Assembly: GCF_910584445.1 (NCBI RefSeq)
Contig: NZ_CAJUBO010000003.1
Location: forward strand, 89,519 to 153,518
Direction of reading: 5' to 3'
Source: an uncultured Desulfovibrio sp.
GTDB taxonomy: Bacteria > Desulfobacterota > Desulfovibrionia > Desulfovibrionales > Desulfovibrionaceae
Length of the DNA stretch: 64,000 nt
The translations under genes and the position numbers were made by a program. Below, piece by piece: positions 16,942 through 24,462 of the stretch. Under the pieces are notes generated by a model. The model was not told where the DNA came from. It did no database searches and saw only the letters and a program-made list of their open reading frames with translations. Each line of letters starts with the position of its first letter. Positions within the stretch are counted from its first letter, which is position 1.

Positions 16942-17955
16942 ATGAAACGTTGTTCTCTGCTCCTGTGTGCACTGGCGGTCCTTGTCCTCTGCGTCGGCAC
17001 GGCTGACGCGGAAGAGTACAAGAAGCAGACCATCCGGGCGGCCACGGCCAATCCCGAAGGCAGCCAGATGACCACTGCCATCAACAAGTTCAAGGAAATC
17101 GTCGAACGGGATTCCAACGGTCAGATCACCGTCCAGACCTTCTATGGCGGCTCCATGGGCGACGAGCAGGCCAATGTGAAGCAACTGCGCAACAACGAGA
17201 TCAATCTCGGCGTCATGAGCACCGGCAACCTGACGCCCTTCGCGCCCTCGGCGGGCATCTTCTACCTGCCCTATCTCTTCCCCACCACGGATGACGCCAA
17301 GAAGCTCCTCCGTGACGAGGAATTTTCCAAAAAGCTCGCCGACCAGATCGCCAGGGAAAGCCGCACCCGGCCCCTGGGCTGGCTCCTCGGCGGCTACCGC
17401 GTGCTGACCAATTCCAAGCATCCCATCAACACCATCGACGACCTCAAGGGACTCAAGATGCGCGTGCCGCCCGTGGAAATGCAGCTGGCGGCCTTCCGCT
17501 CCTGGGGCGTTGAACCGCATCCCCTCGCCTGGTCCGAAACCTTCAACGGACTCCAGCAGGGCGTCATCGACGGCCAGGAAAATCCCCATGCCGTCAACCG
17601 CGACCAGAAGTTCTGGGAAGTGCAGAAATACATCACCGACGTGCCCTACCTGCTCTGGACAGGTCCCTTCCTAGTCTCCGAGCAGTGGTACAGGAAGCTG
17701 GACCCCAAGACCCGCGCGCTCGTTGACCGCGCGGCCAGGGAAGCCCTGGAGCACGAATGGAACTGGATCGCCGAGCAGGAACAGCTGGCCCTCAGGCAGT
17801 GCGAGGAGCACGGCATGGTGAAGGGCACGCCCACCGACCTGCCCAAGTGGGAAAAGCAGGCGCGTTCCACCTGGCCGCAGTTCTATGACAAGATCGGCGG
17901 CAAGGACATGGTGAACACGGCGCTCAAGGCCATGGGCCAGCAGCCCGTGGAATAG
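16942..17955 (+). CDS. dctP: TRAP transporter substrate-binding protein (DctP family)
   Basis: A 337-residue periplasmic binding protein with a signal peptide (MKRCSLLLCALAVL, cleavage near ADAEE). It has the family core GLKMRVPPVEM, whose Arg normally holds the acid group of the ligand, and the ETFNGLQQGVIDGQENP signature. It would deliver an organic anion to the membrane subunits encoded next. Linkage to the GRE lyase through matching sigma-54 promoters suggests a sulfonate such as isethionate or dihydroxypropanesulfonate; known sulfonate-GRE clusters also carry TRAP systems. The ATG at 16942 precedes the signal peptide; an upstream ATG at 16918 would add a polar octapeptide. Confidence 0.9.
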   Translation: MKRCSLLLCALAVLVLCVGTADAEEYKKQTIRAATANPEGSQMTTAINKFKEIVERDSNGQITVQTFYGGSMGDEQANVKQLRNNEINLGVMSTGNLTPFAPSAGIFYLPYLFPTTDDAKKLLRDEEFSKKLADQIARESRTRPLGWLLGGYRVLTNSKHPINTIDDLKGLKMRVPPVEMQLAAFRSWGVEPHPLAWSETFNGLQQGVIDGQENPHAVNRDQKFWEVQKYITDVPYLLWTGPFLVSEQWYRKLDPKTRALVDRAAREALEHEWNWIAEQEQLALRQCEEHGMVKGTPTDLPKWEKQARSTWPQFYDKIGGKDMVNTALKAMGQQPVE

Positions 17956-17970
17956 GGATGAAACGACGGC

Positions 17971-18000
17971 CGCGCGGCCGGGCCTGTCCCCGGCCGCGCG
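17971..18000 (+). terminator. Hairpin between dctP and dctQ
   Basis: A 12-bp perfect GC stem with a 6-base loop and no T-run. Such hairpins after the binding-protein gene usually raise its level relative to the membrane subunits. Confidence 0.6.
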
Positions 18001-18050
18001 CCATTTCTCCATTCCGCGCGGGATGCGCGCCGTGTTCAGGGGAGTATGCC

Positions 18051-18557
18051 ATGGGCTTTTTGAAACTGTGTTTTGCGAACTTTGAGGAATGGACCTCCGC
18101 CTTTCTGGTGGGGCTGATGATCGTCTGCCTCATCATCCAGGTCTTCATCCGCTTCATTTTCGGCTCCGCCCTGGCCTGGACGGAGGAACTTTCGCGCTAC
18201 GCGTTCATCTGGGCCGTCTATGTGGGCGCGGCCCTGTGCGTCAAGCGGCGCATCCATGTGCGTATCACCGCGCAGTTCCTCAAACTGGACACCAGGGGAC
18301 GCCTGTTTTTTCTCACTGTCTGCGACGCCATCTGGATCGCCTTCAATATCTTCATCTTCATCAACAGCGTTGAAGTCATCCGCGACGGACTGGAGTTCCC
18401 CGAGGTCTCGCCCACCCTCGGCATCGTCAAGTCCTGGGTGGAAGCCATCATTCCCTTCAGTTTCGCGCTCATGAGCTTTCGCCTGCTCCAGCAGTATTAT
18501 CTCCACTGGAAAGCGGGCACCATGGCCGAACTGGTGAACTTCGAGGAGATGGTCTGA
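18051..18557 (+). CDS. dctQ: TRAP transporter small permease subunit (DctQ family)
   Basis: A 168-residue membrane protein with four predicted helices and the DctQ landmarks WTEELSRYAFIWAVYVGAA and a basic loop (KRRIHVRI). It pairs with the large subunit to form the sodium-driven permease. The ATG at 18051 follows GGGGAG; an in-frame start at 17958 would run through the hairpin and encode an Arg/Pro-rich lead without family resemblance. Its stop overlaps the next start by one base (TGATG). Confidence 0.9.
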   Translation: MGFLKLCFANFEEWTSAFLVGLMIVCLIIQVFIRFIFGSALAWTEELSRYAFIWAVYVGAALCVKRRIHVRITAQFLKLDTRGRLFFLTVCDAIWIAFNIFIFINSVEVIRDGLEFPEVSPTLGIVKSWVEAIIPFSFALMSFRLLQQYYLHWKAGTMAELVNFEEMV

Positions 18558-19855
18558 TGTCGCCGCTTGAAATATCGCTACTCGCGCTTCTGGTCTGCTT
18601 TCTCATCGGCATGCCCATCTTCATGGGCCTGATCATCTCCGCCATCGCCGCCATCCTGTGCAGCGACATCCTGCCCCTTTCCATCATCCACAACACGCTT
18701 TTTGACGGACTCAACCTCTTCCCGCTCCTGGCGATACCCTGTTTCGTGGTCGCGGGCACGCTGATGGAGTACGGGAACATCACCGGCCAGATCGTGGATG
18801 TGGTCAAGCAGATCGTGGGCCGCTCCTACGGGGGCCTCGGCATCACCACGGTGCTCGCCTCCACGTTTTTCGCGGCCATTTCCGGCTCTGGCCCGGGCAC
18901 GGTGGCCGCCGTGGGCACCATCCTCATCCCGGCCATGATCCGCAACGGCTACTCCAGGGAATACTCGGCGGCGGTGGCCTCGTCGGGCGGCACCATCGGC
19001 GTGCTCATCCCGCCATCCAACCCGATGATCATCTATGCCATCCTCGGCAACCTGTCGGTGACGGCCATGTTCACCGCGGGCTTCATCCCCGGGTTCATCG
19101 TGGCCTTTCTGATGTGCGGCACCGCCTGGCTGCTGGCAAAGAAAAACGGCTTTGCCGGCGACAGGGACGCCCCGCCCTTCCATTTGCCCACCTTCCTGCG
19201 TACCTGCGGCAAGTGCATTTTCGCCCTCATGACGCCGGTGCTCATCCTCGGTTCCATCTACACGGGCATGGCAACGCCGGTGGAAGCCTCCATCGTGGGC
19301 ATCGTCTGGGCGCTCTTCGTGGGCATCGTCATCAACCGGGCGCTCAGGTGGGAGCACATCTACAAGTCGCTCATCGAAGGCGCCATCATCTGCGGCGGCG
19401 TCCTGCTCATCGTGGGGGCGAGCACCCTGTTCGGCAAGATCCTCACCTATGAGGAAGCCCCGCAAAAACTCGTCTCGCTGGTGCTGGGCTTTTCCACCAC
19501 GCCGGAAGTGGTGCTCCTGCTCATCATCGCCATCCTGTACATCCTGGGCATGTTCCTCGAGACGCTTGCCACCATCATCATCCTGGTGCCCGTGCTGCTG
19601 CCGCTCATCCTCAAGCTCGGCATCGACCCCATCCACTTCGGCATCATCCTGGTGGTGACCAACAATGTAGCCATGCTCACACCGCCGCTGGGGGTGAACC
19701 TGTTCGTGTCCTCACGGCTCTCCAAGCTGCCGGTGGAAAAGGTCTCGATGGCGGTTCTGCCGTATATCGGCGCCCTCACCCTGGCGATCCTCATCTTCAC
19801 CTTCTTCCCGTCCATCGCCACATGGCTGCCCGAAGTCATGGGCTACGGCGGATAG
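18557..19855 (+). CDS. dctM: TRAP transporter large permease subunit (DctM family)
   Basis: A 432-residue inner-membrane protein with about 12 helices and the DctM repeats: SGSGPGTVAAVGTI with GVLIPPSNPMIIYA in the first half, and LVVTNNVAMLTPPLGVNLFV in the second. It forms the sodium-coupled channel for the substrate delivered by DctP. It is translationally coupled to dctQ. The cognate substrate is inferred to be a sulfonate from the regulon context. Confidence 0.92.
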   Translation: MSPLEISLLALLVCFLIGMPIFMGLIISAIAAILCSDILPLSIIHNTLFDGLNLFPLLAIPCFVVAGTLMEYGNITGQIVDVVKQIVGRSYGGLGITTVLASTFFAAISGSGPGTVAAVGTILIPAMIRNGYSREYSAAVASSGGTIGVLIPPSNPMIIYAILGNLSVTAMFTAGFIPGFIVAFLMCGTAWLLAKKNGFAGDRDAPPFHLPTFLRTCGKCIFALMTPVLILGSIYTGMATPVEASIVGIVWALFVGIVINRALRWEHIYKSLIEGAIICGGVLLIVGASTLFGKILTYEEAPQKLVSLVLGFSTTPEVVLLLIIAILYILGMFLETLATIIILVPVLLPLILKLGIDPIHFGIILVVTNNVAMLTPPLGVNLFVSSRLSKLPVEKVSMAVLPYIGALTLAILIFTFFPSIATWLPEVMGYGG

Positions 19856-19865
19856 ACGGCGCTTT

Positions 19866-19912
19866 CCCCCGCCGGCGCCATCGCTCCCGGACGAAGGCGG
19901 CGCCGGCGGGGG
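19866..19912 (+). terminator. Large hairpin after dctM
   Basis: A 14-bp perfect stem (CCCCCGCCGGCGCC with its complement) around a 19-base loop. No T-run follows. It probably ends or reduces transcription before the regulator gene. Confidence 0.6.
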
Positions 19913-20011
19913 GCCTGGACACGGCGGGTCCTGTTCACGCTCCCTGGTCCCGGGCGCCCCTTCCCGGCGGGCCGGGCCGGCCGAAAAGCGCTTTGCCGCA
20001 GGGGCGGATGC

Positions 20012-21469
20012 ATGTATAACTCCTCCATGCTCGCCGACTACATCGAACAGCTCTATGACACCTTCCGCGACGCCGTCTGCGTGACGGACGCCCGTGGCGT
20101 GGTCGTCCTCGTCAACCGGCGCCATTCCGAACTGACGGGCATCCCCAAGGCCGACATCCTCGGCAAGCGCGTCCAGGACATGGTCCAGAACGGCATCTTC
20201 GACATCGTGCTCAATGCCAGGGTGGTCAACAGCGGGGAAAAGGTGGCGAGCGTCCAGCACCTCTACAACGGGCGCATCCTCCTGCTGGACGGCTACCCCA
20301 TCAAGAACGCCGCCGGAGAAGTGGTCTATGTCGTCACCATCATCCGCGACATCACCGTTCTCAGCGAGCTGCGCGAGGAAGTGACCGCGCAGAAGGAGCT
20401 GCTGGAGACCTTCCAGGCCCTGAACAGCGACGCCGCCATGCCGGACGCCGTCCAGTATCCGCGCGTCCTCCAGAGCCAGGCCATGCAGCGCATCTATGGC
20501 GAGGCCGCCGACATCGCCGGCACGGACGCCATGGTCCTCCTGCTGGGCGAGACCGGGACGGGCAAGGATGTCATGGCGCGCCACATCCACCACCTGAGCC
20601 GCCGCGCCGAAGCGCCGTTCATCAAGGTGGATTGCGGCAGCATCCCGGAAAACCTCATCGAGACGGAGCTGTTCGGCTATGTGCCCGGAAGTTTTTCCGG
20701 CGCCAGCAAGAACGGCAAGGCCGGTCTCGTGGAGGCCGCCAACGGCGGCACCCTCTTCCTCGACGAGGTGGGCGAGCTGCCCATGCCCATGCAGACGCGC
20801 CTTTTGCGCGTCCTGCAGGACTGGGAGGTGCTCCGCGTGGGCGCCACCGTGCCCAGAAAGGTGGATGTGCGCGTCATTGCCGCCACCAACAAGGACCTGG
20901 AAAAGGAAATGGAGCGCGGCGCCTTCCGCTCCGACCTTTACTACCGCCTCAAGGTGGCTGTCCTCACCCTGCCGCCCCTCCGCAAGCGCAAGGCGGACAT
21001 CCTGCCCCTGGCCCAGGGCTTCCTCACCTACTACGGCAGGCGCTACCGCAAGAAAGCCCGGCTTTCCGAAGAGGTGGAGCACATCCTGCGCGGCTATGCC
21101 TGGCCGGGCAATGTGCGCGAGCTGGAGAACCTGATCCAGGGGCTGATCGTCACCTGCAAGGGAGGGTGCATCCAGGCCGCGGACCTGGCCGGCATCCGCC
21201 CGGAAGCCCCGGCCCCCGAGGCCGAGGGCGGCCGCGCCCGCCTGCCCTCCATCGAAGGGCGCTCCCTCAAGAGCATCATGAAGGAAATGGAGGCCCAGGT
21301 GCTGGAGGCCGGTCTCAGGCGCTACGGTTCCATCGGCGAGCTGGCCCGGCATTTCCAGATGGACAGGAGCACCATCTTCCGCAAGGTGCGCCACATGGAA
21401 GGCGCCACCCGCCCCAGGCGCGGGAAGGGAAAACCCCGGGAAAGGAGCAACGGCGATGAACGGGCTTGA
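20012..21469 (+). CDS. Sigma-54-dependent transcriptional activator with PAS sensor domain
   Basis: A 485-residue enhancer-binding protein. An N-terminal PAS domain (about residues 8-115) is the likely ligand sensor. The AAA+ domain (about 148-375) has Walker A G-E-T-G-T-G-K-D at 179-186, Walker B GGTLFLDEVGEL and the R-finger region FRSDLYYRL. The sigma-54 contact loop, normally GAFTGA, reads G-S-F-S-G-A (226-231). A Fis-type helix-turn-helix (GELARHFQMDRSTIFRKV) is near the C-terminus. Two sigma-54 promoters nearby are its obvious targets. The start at 20012 has only a GGGG-type site; a second ATG at 20027 is possible. Its end overlaps the next gene by 14 bases. Confidence 0.92.
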   Translation: MYNSSMLADYIEQLYDTFRDAVCVTDARGVVVLVNRRHSELTGIPKADILGKRVQDMVQNGIFDIVLNARVVNSGEKVASVQHLYNGRILLLDGYPIKNAAGEVVYVVTIIRDITVLSELREEVTAQKELLETFQALNSDAAMPDAVQYPRVLQSQAMQRIYGEAADIAGTDAMVLLLGETGTGKDVMARHIHHLSRRAEAPFIKVDCGSIPENLIETELFGYVPGSFSGASKNGKAGLVEAANGGTLFLDEVGELPMPMQTRLLRVLQDWEVLRVGATVPRKVDVRVIAATNKDLEKEMERGAFRSDLYYRLKVAVLTLPPLRKRKADILPLAQGFLTYYGRRYRKKARLSEEVEHILRGYAWPGNVRELENLIQGLIVTCKGGCIQAADLAGIRPEAPAPEAEGGRARLPSIEGRSLKSIMKEMEAQVLEAGLRRYGSIGELARHFQMDRSTIFRKVRHMEGATRPRRGKGKPRERSNGDERA

Positions 21470-22391
21470 GCTTGCGCGCGCCTTTTATGCGGCCTGCCGC
21501 CCCGCTCTGGTCGCGGCCATGCCGGACATCATGGCCCGGGCCGCCGCGGGGCTTGCGGGGGAAGGTTCGGAATGCCTCGGCTGCGATGACGCCACCTCGC
21601 GCGACCACGATTTCGGCGCGGCCTTCTGCCTCTGGCTGCCGCAGGATCTGCTGCGGGCCGAGGCCCGGCGCATCGAGGACGTGTTCGCCTCGCTGCCCGC
21701 GGAATTTCACGGGTTGCCCTCCCGCCTTGCGCCGCAGGCGCGCCAGGGACGGGTCGGCCCAGTGCCGGTGGAGGGCTTCTACGCCTTTTTCACCGGCCTT
21801 GCCGCGCCGCCGGAGGACTGGCGGCAGTGGCTCGCCATTCCCGAGCACCGGCTGGCCGCCGCCACCAGCGGCGAAGTGTTCGAGGACGCGGATGGCCGGT
21901 TCAGCGCCTGGCGCGAGGCCCTGCTCGCCTATTACCCCCGCGATGTCTGGCTGAAAAAGCTGGCGGGCAAGGCCATGCTCACGGCCCAGGCCGGGCAGTA
22001 CAACCTGCCGCGCGCCCTGCGCCGGGGGGACGCGGCCTCGGCCATGCTGGCCGCGGCGCGCTTCGCGGAATCGGCGCTGGCCCTGGTCTTCCTGCTCAAC
22101 CGCCGCTATATGCCGTTCTACAAATGGGCGCCCCGCCTCGGCCGTCAGCTGCCCCTGCTGGGCGCGCCTCTTGGACGCCTGCTGGACCTTCTGGCGGCGC
22201 ACCCCCTGCGCGGGCCGGAGGATCTGGACGTGGCGGGACCCGTGGAGGACTTTTGCGCCGCCGTGGCGGCGCACCTGCGCGCGACCGGACTCAGCGACGA
22301 GCCGGACGCCTGGCTGTGGGCGCATGGGCCGCGCATCATGGCCCATGTGGAGACCGACGCGCTCCGGCGCCGCAACCTTCTGGAAGAATAA
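21456..22391 (+). CDS. DUF4037 family protein (nucleotidyltransferase-like)
   Basis: A 311-residue cytoplasmic protein I place in DUF4037. The N-terminal part carries a nucleotidyltransferase-like signature, S-R-D-H-D-F-G near residue 50, followed by a helical C-terminal region with YYPRDVWLKKLAGKAM and QYNLPRALRRGD. No biochemical role is established to my knowledge. It starts 14 bases inside the sigma-54 activator gene and is followed 2 bases later by a TPR gene, so all are made from one message. It may be a sensor or modifier connected with the activator, which is inference. Confidence 0.7.
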   Translation: MNGLELARAFYAACRPALVAAMPDIMARAAAGLAGEGSECLGCDDATSRDHDFGAAFCLWLPQDLLRAEARRIEDVFASLPAEFHGLPSRLAPQARQGRVGPVPVEGFYAFFTGLAAPPEDWRQWLAIPEHRLAAATSGEVFEDADGRFSAWREALLAYYPRDVWLKKLAGKAMLTAQAGQYNLPRALRRGDAASAMLAAARFAESALALVFLLNRRYMPFYKWAPRLGRQLPLLGAPLGRLLDLLAAHPLRGPEDLDVAGPVEDFCAAVAAHLRATGLSDEPDAWLWAHGPRIMAHVETDALRRRNLLEE

Positions 22392-22393
22392 CC

Positions 22394-23314
22394 ATGGACG
22401 ACACGAAAACAACGCCCGCGGGCGCCGCCGCCGTCCGCCATGCGCTCGACCTGCTGGGGCACGGCCGCGCGGCCGAAGCGGAAGGCGAACTTGCGGCCCT
22501 GGCCGACGCGCCGTGGGAAAGCGACCCCGAGGCCACGCGCCTGCGCGCCCAGGTGCTGGACGGCCTGGGACGGACGCGCTTTGCCCTGGGCGATCGGGAA
22601 GGCGGCCTCGCGGCCCTGCGCGCGGCTGTGGACACGCTGGCGGCCGCCACCGGCGCCCGCCTCCCGCAGGCCGGCGCGGCCCGTGCAGGCGGCGATGCCG
22701 GGGCCGCGCTCGTTCCCCTCCGCTGCCGGGCGCTCCAGAACCTGTGCTTTGCTCTGGCCGAGACCGGCGCCGTGGAGGAAAGCGCGGCCGTGGGCGAGGA
22801 GGCGGCCCGGCTCGCCGAAGCCCTCTTCGGTCCCCAATCGCCCGAGCTTGCGGGCGCGCTGCTGCGGCTCTCCTCGGCCCCCTACCGCGCCCGCGACCTT
22901 GACGCCGCCGAGGCGCTCATCCGGCGCGCCAGGGACATATGGGAGGCGCAGCCAGGACCCACGCCCCAGGAAGTGGGCACCTGCCTGAACAATCTCGGTC
23001 GCATCCATGAAGAGCGCGGCGACATGGCGGCGGGCATCGCCTTCCACCGGCAGGCGGTGGCCTTTCGCCGCACCCTGCCGGACCGGGAGGATCTGGCCTT
23101 TTCGCTGGGCAATCTCGGCGTCGCGCTGGCGCAGGACGGCCAATGGCGCGCGGCGTGCGCGGCGCTGGAGGAAGCACTGGAACTGTATGCCGCCCTCGGC
23201 AAGGGGAGCGGACCCGAAGCGCGGGGCTATGCGGACAATCTGGCCGTCTGCCGCCGCGCCCTGCTTGCGGAAACCGCGGAAACCACAGGAGACACCCATG
23301 AACAGCAGCACTGA
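22394..23314 (+). CDS. Tetratricopeptide repeat protein
   Basis: A 306-residue Ala/Arg-rich protein made mostly of helical TPR units, seen best from residue 110 on: repeats of the type LCFALAETGAVEESAAVGEEA, LLRLSSAPYRARDLDAAEAL, LNNLGRIHEERGDMAAGI and LGNLGVALAQDGQW. There is no signal peptide or membrane helix, so it is cytoplasmic and likely a protein-binding scaffold. It lies between DUF4037 and DUF4125 genes with overlaps or near-contact on both sides. Its partner is unknown; the neighbours are the first candidates. Confidence 0.8.
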   Translation: MDDTKTTPAGAAAVRHALDLLGHGRAAEAEGELAALADAPWESDPEATRLRAQVLDGLGRTRFALGDREGGLAALRAAVDTLAAATGARLPQAGAARAGGDAGAALVPLRCRALQNLCFALAETGAVEESAAVGEEAARLAEALFGPQSPELAGALLRLSSAPYRARDLDAAEALIRRARDIWEAQPGPTPQEVGTCLNNLGRIHEERGDMAAGIAFHRQAVAFRRTLPDREDLAFSLGNLGVALAQDGQWRAACAALEEALELYAALGKGSGPEARGYADNLAVCRRALLAETAETTGDTHEQQH

Positions 23315-23834
23315 GCGCGACGCGCTCCTGGACGAGATCATCGACCGCGAACTTGCCATGTTTCTGGAAACGCCCAATGAAGGCGGCGTCGCCTCCTGCC
23401 AGCAGCGGCCGGAGACCTTCCGCGTCATGCGGCGCATGGCCCATGTGACGCACGATGACGAGACGCTCCGGTCCTATCTTGAGGACCTGCGCGCGGCGGA
23501 GTCCAGCGGCCGCAACTTCATGCTGGAAAAATATGCGCGCATGGACGACAGGCTGCCTCCCCTTTCCGACAGCCCGCTCCTGGACGAGATCGCCGATGCG
23601 GAAAACGCGTTTTTGGAAGAGGCGGCGCGCCTGCGCCCGGACCGCGTCAAGCGCAACGGCTCCGGCATGTTCCGCCGCTACCTGCGTTGCGAGCTGGAGA
23701 CCCTTTCGCCCAGGACCCTTGCCCTCTACGCGCGGGAAGTCCGCCGCGCGCGGGAGGAAGGCCGCAATCCGGTGCTGGAGCGGCACGACTGGCTGGCCGG
23801 CTACCTGGCCTCCACCCCCCGCACCGGAATGTGA
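23298..23834 (+). CDS. DUF4125 family protein
   Basis: A 178-residue acidic cytoplasmic protein that I recognise as DUF4125 by its opening (IIDRELAMFLETPNEGG, then ASCQQRPETFRVMRRM). It overlaps the TPR gene by 17 bases and has AGGAG before its ATG. No function is known to me. The set DUF4037-TPR-DUF4125 is tightly coupled here to the sigma-54 activator, which suggests a shared role in signal input or in handling the same substrate. No membrane or secretion signal is seen. Confidence 0.7.
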   Translation: MNSSTERDALLDEIIDRELAMFLETPNEGGVASCQQRPETFRVMRRMAHVTHDDETLRSYLEDLRAAESSGRNFMLEKYARMDDRLPPLSDSPLLDEIADAENAFLEEAARLRPDRVKRNGSGMFRRYLRCELETLSPRTLALYAREVRRAREEGRNPVLERHDWLAGYLASTPRTGM

Positions 23835-24345
23835 CGCCACGGCGGCGAAAGTTCCCGCTCCGCGGCCTTGCGCCCATGCCCACCCGACGGTCGCCCCCTC
23901 GCGGGGCGCCGGTTTTCGCCGTCCGCATGCGCGGCCGGCGGCGGCGTTCTTTCGCCAGAGCGGTTTGGATGCTTTCCTTGTCAAACAGCTCTAATAAGGC
24001 GGAAAATCTCGCTTTTCCCTCGGAGTGACGGCAACGGGACCTGATGCGGCCCTCTGTCTTGCGGAGCGTTGCATCAGAAAAATGTCCTCGTGAACGACGC
24101 CGCCGTTTTCGCCGCCCCGTTTCAGGCCGGAACGCCGTCAGGACTCCATCCCCGCCACGTTCCTCCGCCATCCCGAACATCCCGCGTTTTTACGGCACGA
24201 TACGTCCGCGCTCGGCATCGCAGCCGCGCATGGCCGGCCGCCCGAACTGGCGGCGGGACAGGGCGGAACACGGACGGCGCTATTTGATTTAATCGAACAC
24301 TATTGCTTTTTTTTCAATTTGACAGAACAGCCTCCTCGCCATGAT
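23835..24345. other. Intergenic spacer, no gene seen
   Basis: Roughly 500 bases between the DUF4125 gene and the DASS transporter. It is GC-rich at first and AT-rich in the last 80 bases. No convincing gene, terminator or promoter was found. Confidence 0.5.
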
Positions 24346-24365
24346 ACCATTTTCACAAAAATGGT
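24346..24365. promoter_or_regulatory. 20-bp palindromic operator candidate upstream of the DASS gene
   Basis: ACCATTTT-CACA-AAAATGGT is a perfect 8-bp inverted repeat with a 4-base spacer, about 100 bases before the DASS start. It looks like a binding site for a dimeric regulator; the LysR protein encoded at 25941 is the nearest candidate. A short AT-rich RNA hairpin is the alternative. Confidence 0.5.
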
Positions 24366-24462
24366 GACCGACTGGGCAGCGGTCAGCCGAAACCCCGGCG
24401 ACAGCCTCCCCCCATGCGGACAGGGGAAGCCGCCGGAGACAGACGCAACGAGGATGCTCGTC

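Noticed and set aside
23835..24345. Small open frames in the spacer before the DASS gene
   Set aside because: They are Arg/Pro-rich, lack ribosome sites and mirror each other on several frames, as expected for non-coding GC-rich DNA.
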